Of a stretch of DNA of 37,649 bases, positions 24,430-32,032 are shown piece by piece. The notes below the pieces were generated by a model. That model was not told the DNA's origin. It saw only the letters and a program-made list of their open reading frames with translations, and did no database searches. The translations under genes and the position numbers were made by a program. Position 1 is the stretch's first letter, and each line of letters starts with the position of its first letter. Source of the DNA: CAYYMH01 sp964472785 (GTDB lineage: Bacteria; Zhuqueibacterota; Zhuqueibacteria; Thermofontimicrobiales; Thermofontimicrobiaceae); the NCBI GenBank assembly GCA_964472785.1, contig CAYYMH010000042.1, positions 1 to 37,649 of the forward strand, read 5' to 3'.

Positions 24430-24738
24430 TTATGTATTGACAACCGAATTATCGACTCCAGGGAAGTCGGAAGGTACATAGTTATCCGCATTCCAATCGT
24501 TTTCCCATTTCTTCCCATCAATTAAATAACGAAATTGAAATTCTCTTCCGGATTCCAGGTTCAGAGTGGCAGTGAAATCACTGTTACTTAATTTTTTCAT
24601 GGGATTGGCGTTTTCGTCCCAATTATTGAAATCTCCGACAAGATTTACTTTGTCTGCACCCGGAGCTGCTTTCTTTTCCAACCGGAACGTGACTTTGCAG
24701 ACGGGTTTCGCTTTTAAATATTGTTTTTTTAAACTCAT
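24430..24738 (-). CDS. Stand-alone isoamylase early-set (CBM48-like) domain protein
   Basis: A 102-residue protein that is essentially one immunoglobulin-like CBM48/isoamylase early-set domain: KVTFRLEKKAAPGADKVNLV, GDFNNWDENANPM (the sugar-binding Trp region), GREFQFRYLIDGKKWENDWN and NADNYVPSDFPGVDNSV. No enzyme is attached and no signal peptide is present. Stand-alone forms are related to the AMPK-beta glycogen-binding domain and may bind alpha-glucan or act as a protein-interaction module. A GGAG ribosome binding site precedes the ATG. It is the first gene of a minus-strand run; its link to the penicillin-acylase-like gene is positional only. Confidence 0.88.
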   Translation of the reverse strand: MSLKKQYLKAKPVCKVTFRLEKKAAPGADKVNLVGDFNNWDENANPMKKLSNSDFTATLNLESGREFQFRYLIDGKKWENDWNADNYVPSDFPGVDNSVVNT

Positions 24739-25306
24739 GGTACAACTCCAAAAAAGTCAAATAAATCAGTGAATTAGAAAATCCGAAATTTAACTTTTTT
24801 ATCTGGTAAAAGTTCAAAAAATATTATAAAATTCGCTACTTCATAAACGGTACTTTACAAGTAATTGTTGCAATTTTGTCGCGATAGAATCATACCTTGG
24901 AGAAGAAAATTTTTAGAATTCATTCAAAACGAAACCTTTGTTCAGAAATCGAGTCAATCAATTTAGATAAAAATAGGTAACAAAGGTTTCAGAAGCAGTG
25001 TGTCTTTATTGAGAGAGCATCAGGTGCTCATAATGAACGCATAATGAACATGAGTTTTTTCCACTATTTTAATTAATGTTAATTCCATTTTACAAATGGA
25101 TTAAATTTTGTAACTTTTAAAGATGATTCATCGGGACGGGTAGGCATGAATATTGCTCATTTTAAAATAAATTTTAAATGGAGTTTGGTTAACTTTTTTT
25201 AGCACAAACCGACTTTATTATTTTTTTTCTTGATTTTTACATGAAATTCTCTTAAAATGAGAAGTAACATTTAACTGCATTTTGTAATAATAATCGCGCT
25301 AAAGAT
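24739..25306. other. Divergent intergenic region with a long inverted repeat
   Basis: About 570 bp without a gene, between divergent transcripts. GAAACCTTTGTT (24931-24942) and AACAAAGGTTTC (24979-24990) form a perfect 12-bp inverted repeat with a 36-base spacer. Further right are a GAGCA/TGCTC hairpin (25015-25029) and two direct copies of CATAATGAAC (25030-25049). These could be operators or remains of a mobile element. Confidence 0.65.
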
Positions 25307-26689
25307 ATGGTTGACGTCTGCAAAAATCACCCGAATAATGAAGCAAAAAGAAAATGCTACCATTGCAAAGCATCAATTTGCACGGATTGTCAGATTAACA
25401 AATTTCATCATATTTTTTGCAGCGTCAAATGTTGTGTATTGTTTGTTCTCTCCAAATCAGTTTCCTTGTTCCTGAAGTATTTGAATAAAACATGGATAGC
25501 CATTCAGCGCTTTTGGAATGGCTTAAAAAAACAACCTGCTTTTCTCATCGTTTTTATTGTCCTTTTTGTTGGTTTGCTGATTAGCTTGCTGCTGAGTTTT
25601 TTTAGTTATCGGCAAATTCATTCGCTGCAGCAGAAACTCAATGAAATCAGTTCTGAAATTACCGTAACGGACACTGTTCGAAGTGTTGAGGAAATTGCCA
25701 GACATATCGACACGCTGAAAGTATTTGAGCCACCATCCAATGCGATGATCATTTACAATCGAATTGATATTGAAGGTGCGACTGAAGAAAATCGAGTCGT
25801 GACACTTTCGACAGACGGAAAATTACTTGAGGCAGCCTTGGTTAAAGCGGGAAAATTTCAATTCAAAGATGTTTTAATCAAACCCGGACAAAACCACTTT
25901 GTGGTGCGTTCAATAAATGAGAACGGATCAAGCGTGATTTTGGAAGAAATTGAATTTAAATACGGGACGCCGACGCCTTCTTTCTTGGCAGCCGATTTTA
26001 CACGGGGTGACCTTGATGAAAAAAAAGTGGCAATTACTTTTGACGGCGATTATTTGGATAATATCACATCAGAAATTATGGACATTCTTGATCAGGAAAA
26101 TATTAAGTGCACCATGTTTCTCACCGGACGATACATGCGTCGCTACAGCGATCACATCCTGCGCATGATTGAAAGCGGTCATGAAGTCGGCAATCACACC
26201 TGGACTCACCCTCATTTAACAACTTTTGAGATAAACAGGCAGCATCAAACCAGAAAAGGGATCACCAGAGAAATTGTTCAAAATGAATTGTTGAAAACGG
26301 CTGAGCTTTTTTATCAAATCACTGGAAAGCGAATGAAACCTTACTGGCGGGCACCTTTCGGTGAACATAACGCAGAAATCCGGAAGTGGGCAGCAGAAGT
26401 AGGGTTCCGCCAAATTGGCTGGACTGTGGGCAAAGATTGGGAAAATGGGATGGATACCCTGGACTGGGTTGCTGACACCAGCGCCTCATATTATTATTCT
26501 GCTGATGCGATCGCTGATAAAGTATTATCCTTTAGTGGAAAAAATTCACACGGTGCTAATGGGGCGATTATTCTGATGCATTTGGGAACGCTCAGAAAAG
26601 GAGACTATCCCCATCTCAAATTGCCATTCGTGATTAAAGAAATGAAAAAAATGGGCTATGAATTTGTAACTATTTCCGAGCTGCTATGA
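25307..26689 (+). CDS. Membrane-anchored polysaccharide deacetylase with N-terminal zinc finger
   Basis: A 460-residue protein with an unusual architecture. Residues 5-42 are cysteine/histidine-rich (C5, H8, C17, C20, C25, C28, H34, H35, C38, C42) and resemble a B-box-type zinc finger. A membrane helix follows at about 78-98, then a coiled segment, an Ig-like stretch (140-220) and a NodB deacetylase domain from 240. NodB motifs are D246 and D248 in ITFDGDY, H297-x3-H301 in NHTWTHPH, RAPFGEHN and ILMHLG. The zinc finger would be cytoplasmic and the catalytic domain outside, where it would remove N-acetyl groups from peptidoglycan or another polymer. TFDGDY replaces the usual TFDDG while keeping metal-binding acids. 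No clear ribosome binding site is seen. Confidence 0.88.
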   Translation: MVDVCKNHPNNEAKRKCYHCKASICTDCQINKFHHIFCSVKCCVLFVLSKSVSLFLKYLNKTWIAIQRFWNGLKKQPAFLIVFIVLFVGLLISLLLSFFSYRQIHSLQQKLNEISSEITVTDTVRSVEEIARHIDTLKVFEPPSNAMIIYNRIDIEGATEENRVVTLSTDGKLLEAALVKAGKFQFKDVLIKPGQNHFVVRSINENGSSVILEEIEFKYGTPTPSFLAADFTRGDLDEKKVAITFDGDYLDNITSEIMDILDQENIKCTMFLTGRYMRRYSDHILRMIESGHEVGNHTWTHPHLTTFEINRQHQTRKGITREIVQNELLKTAELFYQITGKRMKPYWRAPFGEHNAEIRKWAAEVGFRQIGWTVGKDWENGMDTLDWVADTSASYYYSADAIADKVLSFSGKNSHGANGAIILMHLGTLRKGDYPHLKLPFVIKEMKKMGYEFVTISELL

Positions 26690-27721
26690 TTTCGCCTTTT
26701 TATGTTGGTGAAACAATTGTCCGCATGCCGCATCGATGTCCGAACCTTTACTTCTTCTCACTGAAACAATAATTTTCAATTCCAATAATTCAGCGATGAA
26801 ATCATTTATTTTCTCTTCAGATGGTGGTTGGTATCTTTCATCAATGGCATTATACGGTATGATATTTATTTTGCAGCGGAGATTGCGGAGATGTTTTTTG
26901 AGCTCACGCGCATCTTCAATCGAGTCATTAAATCCGTCGATCATCAAATATTCGAACGTAAACAGATGTCTTGATTTCGAGGCGTAATATTTCGCCGCAT
27001 TTAGAAGCTCCTGAAACGGATATTTTTTATTGATTGGCATCAATTGAGAGCGCTTTTTATCATTCGGCGTGTTTAGTGAAATGGCTAATTTGAAGCCGTG
27101 TCCTTCATCAGTGAACTGTTTGATTTTGGGTATGATTCCGACGGTCGAAATAGTAATCTTACGCTTGCCGATCGCAATCCCGTCACCGTGAGAAATAACG
27201 CGACAGGCTTGAATCACGTTGTCATAATTCAAAAACGGTTCACCCATGCCCATAAAAACCAGATTGGTGGCATCGGTGCCCATCGTTTTTAAGATAATTA
27301 ATAATTGATCCACGATTTCGCCAACGGACAGATTTCTCTGAAATCCCATTGCACCAGTCGCACAGAAATCACAGCCCAGCGCGCAACCGACCTGTGATGA
27401 AAGGCAAATAGTACGGCGTTTTCCGTCAACCATGAATACGCTCTCAACATAAAAACCGTCTCTGAGCCGAAAAAGAAATTTATTCGTCTCCCCGTCACTG
27501 GAGGTTTGCCGGTCAGCAATTTCCAGATATCCCATTTCGACAGTTTTTTTAATTTGCTCACGGAACGCTTTCGAAAAAACAGTGATCTCATCGATTGAAT
27601 CGATCCGTTTTTTGTAGAGCCAGGTGAATAACTGATTGGCTCGAAATTTGGGCTGCCCGATGGAACGCATCAACTGTTCCATTTCTTCAAGTGACATCCC
27701 TGTAATGTTGATTTTTTTCAT
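26684..27721 (-). CDS. rlmN: 23S rRNA (adenine(2503)-C(2))-methyltransferase RlmN
   Basis: A 345-residue radical SAM enzyme that methylates A2503 of 23S rRNA and A37 of some tRNAs. The cluster motif is C113-x3-C117-x2-C120 (CALGCDFCATG). Other family marks are GQPKFRANQLFTWLYKKRI at the N-terminus, NLVFMGMGEPFLNYDNV, KRKITISTVGIIPKI, LAISLNTPNDKKRSQLMPIN, and the C-terminal cysteine C333 in DIDAACGQL, which forms the methyl-carrying residue. Length and motifs are normal. The gene converges on the deacetylase gene and overlaps its end by six bases. Confidence 0.97.
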   Translation of the reverse strand: MKKINITGMSLEEMEQLMRSIGQPKFRANQLFTWLYKKRIDSIDEITVFSKAFREQIKKTVEMGYLEIADRQTSSDGETNKFLFRLRDGFYVESVFMVDGKRRTICLSSQVGCALGCDFCATGAMGFQRNLSVGEIVDQLLIILKTMGTDATNLVFMGMGEPFLNYDNVIQACRVISHGDGIAIGKRKITISTVGIIPKIKQFTDEGHGFKLAISLNTPNDKKRSQLMPINKKYPFQELLNAAKYYASKSRHLFTFEYLMIDGFNDSIEDARELKKHLRNLRCKINIIPYNAIDERYQPPSEEKINDFIAELLELKIIVSVRRSKGSDIDAACGQLFHQHKKAKS

Positions 27722-27786
27722 AAAATAAAAAAAGTATTCAGTCCGACAATGTTAAATGATTTATTATAATTATTTAATGCGTATTA

Positions 27787-27907
27787 TTAGCCACAAAGAC
27801 ACCAGGGCTCGAAGTTACACAAAGAAAAACAATTCAATTTAATGAGACATCGAAATATTCTCAAATATTTATTTATAATTTTGGTGTCCTTGAGACTTCG
27901 CGGCTAA
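27787..27907. repeat. Imperfect palindromic repeat (TTAGCC...GGCTAA)
   Basis: The left arm TTAGCCACAAAGACACCAGG and the right arm, read on the minus strand as TTAGCCGCGAAGTCTCAAGG, are imperfect inverted copies bounding about 121 bp of AT-rich sequence. No reading frame lies inside. This is a second palindromic repeat type, unrelated to the 129-bp element. The whole 27722-28081 gap contains no gene; a TAGGAGG ribosome binding site ends it. Confidence 0.75.
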
Positions 27908-28081
27908 ATAATTAAAACTAAATTTACGAAAATGAAGTGCACGATGCAATCATTTTCAATGTCTGGACAAAAATAAATTTTTAATTTTCGATGAAACAAA
28001 CTGTTATCCCGAACATATAAAGATTAGTTTAAACGGGAAAATTCTAATTTTTAATTTTTTCAGTAAACTGTAGGAGGCAGA

Positions 28082-29086
28082 ATGTCAGATGTCCGGCAAA
28101 AAGATAGTGATCTTGAGATTGTAGATCAATTGAAAGACGCCCACGAAAAAGTTGTTCAGGAAATAGGAAAAGTCATCATCGGGCAGAGAAAAGTCATTGA
28201 TGAATTGCTGATCAGTTTGCTATCGCGCGGACATTGCCTGCTGATCGGAGTTCCCGGACTTGCGAAAACATTGCTCATCAGCACACTTTCGCGAGTGTTA
28301 AATCTGAAATTTTCCCGAATCCAGTTTACGCCGGATCTGATGCCCTCCGATATTACCGGAACGGAATTGATTGAAGACGATTTGACAACCGGTAAAAAAT
28401 CATTCAAATTTGTTCGCGGTCCGGTGTTTGCAAATATTATTTTGGCTGACGAGATTAACCGGACGTCGCCAAAAACCCAGGCTGCGCTGCTTCAAGCAAT
28501 GCAGGAACATGAAGTCACCGCAGCAGGGGAGACCTACAAATTGGATGAGCCGTTTTTCGTGTTAGCCACCCAAAATCCCATCGAGCAGGAAGGTACCTAT
28601 CCGTTACCGGAAGCACAACTTGATCGGTTTATGTTCAACCTGTGGGTCGATTACCCGTCTGACAAAGAGGAATCGGAAATCGTCAAATCCACAACAAGTG
28701 CTTACCAACCGGAACTTAAAATCGTTTTAGATAAAAAGAAAATTACTCAACTTCAGGATTTAGTGCGCCGTGTGCCGGTCGCGGATAACGTTGTTGACTA
28801 TGCTGTCAAATTAGTCGGCTTCACCCGACCCGTTGCCAACGGTGCTCCCAAATACATAAAAGATTGGATCAGTTGGGGCGCCGGTCCCCGTGCCTCGCAA
28901 TACTTGATTTTAGGGGCAAAAACAAAGGCTATTTTGGAGGGAAGGCCCACGCCGAATATCGAAGATGTCCGGTCAATCGCTGTGCCGGTGCTTCGTCACC
29001 GATTAGTGATTAATTTTAACGCTGAAGCGGACAATGTCGGAACCGTGGAGATTATCAATAAATTATTGCAAGACGTGAAGGCTTAG
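28082..29086 (+). CDS. MoxR-family AAA ATPase
   Basis: A 334-residue MoxR-type AAA+ ATPase. The Walker A is GVPGLAKTLL, the MoxR variant with Ala before Lys. It is followed by QFTPDLMPSDITGTE, the Walker B region IILADEINRTSPKTQAALLQ, ATQNPIEQEGTYPLPEAQLD and the sensor/arginine-finger region DRFMFNL. The lid domain occupies the last 100 residues (GPRASQYLILGAKTKAILEG). MoxR ATPases act as chaperones with VWA-domain proteins for enzyme maturation or envelope stress. The next gene, four bases downstream, encodes the DUF58 partner, so the two form a pair. A TAGGAGG ribosome binding site precedes the start. Confidence 0.95.
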   Translation: MSDVRQKDSDLEIVDQLKDAHEKVVQEIGKVIIGQRKVIDELLISLLSRGHCLLIGVPGLAKTLLISTLSRVLNLKFSRIQFTPDLMPSDITGTELIEDDLTTGKKSFKFVRGPVFANIILADEINRTSPKTQAALLQAMQEHEVTAAGETYKLDEPFFVLATQNPIEQEGTYPLPEAQLDRFMFNLWVDYPSDKEESEIVKSTTSAYQPELKIVLDKKKITQLQDLVRRVPVADNVVDYAVKLVGFTRPVANGAPKYIKDWISWGAGPRASQYLILGAKTKAILEGRPTPNIEDVRSIAVPVLRHRLVINFNAEADNVGTVEIINKLLQDVKA

Positions 29087-29089
29087 CAA

Positions 29090-30001
29090 ATGCCGATCCA
29101 GGAACAAATCGATTACCGCACATACCTCAATCCGGAGGTCGTCTTGCGATTAAAAAATATGCTACTCCGGGCGCGCTTAATTGTTGAGGGCTTTATCTCC
29201 GGTTTGCATCGCAGTCCGTATCATGGCTTCAGTGTTGAATTTTCGGATTACCGCCAGTATATTCCCGGGGATGAAATCCGGCACATTGACTGGAAAATCT
29301 ATGGCAAAACCGACCGCTATTACATCAAGCAATTTGAAGAAGAAACAAATTTAAAATCTTACTTGCTCATTGACTCATCGGCGTCCATGGGCTACACATC
29401 CGGAAAAATTACCAAACTGGAATACGCCTCTTATTTAGCGGCAGCGCTGACTTATTTGATGATCGAACAGCGGGATGCTGTGGGTACGGTGATTTTCGAT
29501 GAAAAAATTCAAAAGTATTTACCTCCACGATCAATTAAAAGCTACCTCCCTTTGATTTTAAAGGAGCTGGAACAAATTGAGTGCAGCGAAAAAACAGACT
29601 CTGCCAACACCTTTCATGAGATGGCGGAACGCATTCATCGCCGGGGATTGATTATTGTATTTTCCGATTTATTGGACGATCCGGAAAAGGTCATTTCGGG
29701 TTTGAAACATTTTCGCCACAAAAATCATGAAGTGATCGTGTTTCAGATTTTGGATCCGATGGAAATTTCTTTTGATTTCAAGCGGAACGCGCTGTTCAAG
29801 GATATGGAAACCACTGAAAAAATCACCACGCAACCCTGGCACATTCAGTCCGATTATCAAAAGCATGTGAAAAAATTTATTGATAATTATAAACGCCAGT
29901 TCCGAATGAATCGGATTGATTATGTGTTGCTGCAAACATCCTGGAATTTTGACCGGGCGTTGATGGAATATCTGATTAAGCGTAAACGTATCGGTGGTTA
30001 A
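29090..30001 (+). CDS. DUF58 / VWA-like protein, MoxR partner
   Basis: A 303-residue protein of the DUF58 family. FSVEFSDYRQYIPGDEIRHI followed by DWKIYGKTDRYYIKQFEEE is the family signature (about residues 45-85). A von Willebrand factor A-like fold follows, with a complete MIDAS-type motif DSSASMG (residues about 94-100) and IVFSDLLDD. The C-terminus carries no membrane helices, unlike some longer DUF58 proteins. It would act with the upstream MoxR ATPase in metal-dependent chaperone or assembly functions. Larger clusters of this type often add BatA/BatB-like genes; none follow here, so the pair stands alone, before a repeat-filled gap. Confidence 0.93.
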   Translation: MPIQEQIDYRTYLNPEVVLRLKNMLLRARLIVEGFISGLHRSPYHGFSVEFSDYRQYIPGDEIRHIDWKIYGKTDRYYIKQFEEETNLKSYLLIDSSASMGYTSGKITKLEYASYLAAALTYLMIEQRDAVGTVIFDEKIQKYLPPRSIKSYLPLILKELEQIECSEKTDSANTFHEMAERIHRRGLIIVFSDLLDDPEKVISGLKHFRHKNHEVIVFQILDPMEISFDFKRNALFKDMETTEKITTQPWHIQSDYQKHVKKFIDNYKRQFRMNRIDYVLLQTSWNFDRALMEYLIKRKRIGG

Positions 30002-30051
30002 TATTGCTTTTAAGCTCAGCTTTGCAATAAATATTCTGAAAAGAAAAATTT

Positions 30052-30391
30052 AGCCACTGATCCACACGAATGAACACGGATTTTAAGATAAATCCTAAAT
30101 TAACCATTTATATTATTGAAATAACTTATTGATTTTTAAGATAGTTATTTGAAGTGCATTGACTGTGTCAATGCATGGGGTTGTATCAAAAGTTAACTTG
30201 TAGTGACGAATTTATTCGTCAAATACCATATATTGTGTGTGGCGAATGAATTCGCTACTACAAATTGGGCTAAACATCTTGCATCAGGACTTTTGATACA
30301 GCCCCACTCCAAAGTTAATCAAAAACTTAAAAGATAAATACATTATTTCATTTCAGAATTTTAGGTAAAATAAAGCTTTGAAAATCCGTGT
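30052..30391. repeat. Inverted-repeat element (ACACGGATTTT arms) containing palindromic element copy 2
   Basis: The left part contains CCACTGATCCACACGAATG and ACACGGATTTT (30074-30084). The perfect 11-bp complement AAAATCCGTGT lies at 30381-30391, with further imperfect pairing outside. The 129-bp palindromic core sits between these arms, so one repeat is nested within another. The gap 30002-30457 has no gene. Confidence 0.7.
30155..30305. repeat. Palindromic MITE-like element, copy 2 (hairpin plus 129-bp core)
   Basis: The core (30177-30305) has exactly the same length as copy 1 and differs at about 16 of 129 positions by eye. Terminal repeats are GGGGTTGTATCAAAAGT and ACTTTTGATACAGCCCC. 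Internal hairpins GACGAA/TTCGTC and GCGAA/TTCGC are kept. On its left is a perfect 9-bp hairpin TGCATTGAC-TGT-GTCAATGCA (30155-30175), with the same length and loop size as in copy 1 but three different, compensated base pairs. Confidence 0.9.
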
Positions 30392-30457
30392 CAATCCTCG
30401 GCAAAAGGAATATTACCCGGCAACCAGATTGAATCAAATTATAAGCTGAATGAAACA

Positions 30458-32032
30458 ATGAATACATTTCTTTTTTGGATCGGAATTATCTCGATTATAC
30501 TTACCATCTATCTGATTTCCATTTACCGGCGCTCTGCCAAAGGATTTCGCTTTCAGGTCAAACTGACGATCATTTTTATTCTGCTGGTTTTGGTGCCTGC
30601 CATTCCGTTGACTTCATTTGTAAGCGCGCTGCTCTCTCGGGGTGTTGAGATGTTTCTTTTGCCCGGTGTTGAAGATTCACTGTCCGGTTCACTCGAGGTC
30701 ATCAAACTTCAGCTCGAAGAACGGGGTGAGATTTTTTTTAAGAATTATAGTGGTGCGCAAAAAGTGGATCAGCGATTCTGTCAATCAAATAACGTTCTTT
30801 ACTGCGCTCATTTAACGGTCGGGCAATCCCAATCAGAGTTAACCGGATTAAGAGGTCTTCAAACCAATTTAATAAATGATAGTCCAGTGCATCAGTTGGA
30901 CATAAAAAATGCCATTTTGCGGGGAGAAATAAAGAGCCATTTGTTTGAAAAAGAAAATCGAGTCATTTGTGAAGTGTACCGACCTGCCAATAATGAATTA
31001 GACCTTGTCGCGTTCGATGTTGATCCCAAGATTAACGAAATAAAAAACAATGTCTCTGAGTCCTTGCGCATTTACAATTCATTGACACTTTTTAAAAAGT
31101 CGGTTGTCGAAGGACAACTTATTTGGGGTTTTGCGACGCTGTTCATTATGCTGCTGACAATTATTGCCGTTTATGCTGCTAAAAGTTTATCACGTGGAAT
31201 TAGTGGGCCGATTCGAACACTGTCTGGTGGTATGCAGCGGGTCGCTGCCGGAGATTTGAATTATTCGGTAAAAGTGAAGGCAAAGGACGAGATCAAATTT
31301 TTAGTTGATTCTTTCAATAAAATGTCGGCGGATTTAAAAACAAGTCAACAAAAGTTAGTGGAAGCGGAACGATTGTCAGCCTGGCAAGATCTCGCCAGAA
31401 AAGTGTCCCACGAAATTAAAAATGCGCTGACCCCGATTCAGCTTTCGCTGCGTCGTTTGTGGAATCGGATTGATAAGGAAAACGAGACAGAGATTAACGA
31501 TTTCATGTTTACGATTCAGGATGAGTTGGAAGCGCTCAGACGTATTTCGGAGGAATTCTCCGATTTTGCGCGGATGCCGAAGGTTAATTTGCAAAAGGAA
31601 GATTTGAATGAGATCATTCGAAGTTTGATTACATTTATTGGCGCCGAGCCGAGATCAGTCTCGTTTAAATTAAATTTGGATCAAAATCTATCACCGATGA
31701 TGCTGGATCGAACACAGATCAGGAGAGCGCTGCACAACATCATTAAAAATGCAATCGAAGCATCAGAATCCAAAAAAGGGGCGGATGAAATTTGGATCGA
31801 AACTTCGCAACTGAAAGACGGCGAGAATAACATCAAAATATTGATTAAAGATTTTGGAACAGGCATGTCACCGGAAATAGCGGAGCGTATTTTCGATCCC
31901 TATTACACAACGAAAAAGCGAGGGATGGGGCTTGGCCTGTCCATTGTGAAACGGATTATCGAAGATCATAACGGGGAAATCAAAATCAGCAGCAAGCTCG
32001 GAAGAGGAACCGTGGTTGAAATATTGTTCTAA
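30458..32032 (+). CDS. NtrY-like sensor histidine kinase
   Basis: A 524-residue membrane sensor kinase. One or two hydrophobic segments lie at about 3-22 and 33-58, followed by an extracytoplasmic region (60-215), a second membrane helix (222-242), a HAMP domain (243-295, GPIRTLSGGMQRVAAGDLNY) and the HisKA box with H318 in KVSHEIKNALTPIQLSLRRL. The ATPase domain has an N-box (HNIIKNAIEAS), G1 (DFGTGMS) and G2 (RGMGLGLSIV). The S-H-E-I-K-N-x-L-T-P-I pattern is typical of NtrY/AtoS-like kinases that pair with NtrC-type regulators. No response regulator is adjacent, so this kinase is an orphan in the window. The next gene is convergent with no intergenic space. Confidence 0.93.
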   Translation: MNTFLFWIGIISIILTIYLISIYRRSAKGFRFQVKLTIIFILLVLVPAIPLTSFVSALLSRGVEMFLLPGVEDSLSGSLEVIKLQLEERGEIFFKNYSGAQKVDQRFCQSNNVLYCAHLTVGQSQSELTGLRGLQTNLINDSPVHQLDIKNAILRGEIKSHLFEKENRVICEVYRPANNELDLVAFDVDPKINEIKNNVSESLRIYNSLTLFKKSVVEGQLIWGFATLFIMLLTIIAVYAAKSLSRGISGPIRTLSGGMQRVAAGDLNYSVKVKAKDEIKFLVDSFNKMSADLKTSQQKLVEAERLSAWQDLARKVSHEIKNALTPIQLSLRRLWNRIDKENETEINDFMFTIQDELEALRRISEEFSDFARMPKVNLQKEDLNEIIRSLITFIGAEPRSVSFKLNLDQNLSPMMLDRTQIRRALHNIIKNAIEASESKKGADEIWIETSQLKDGENNIKILIKDFGTGMSPEIAERIFDPYYTTKKRGMGLGLSIVKRIIEDHNGEIKISSKLGRGTVVEILF

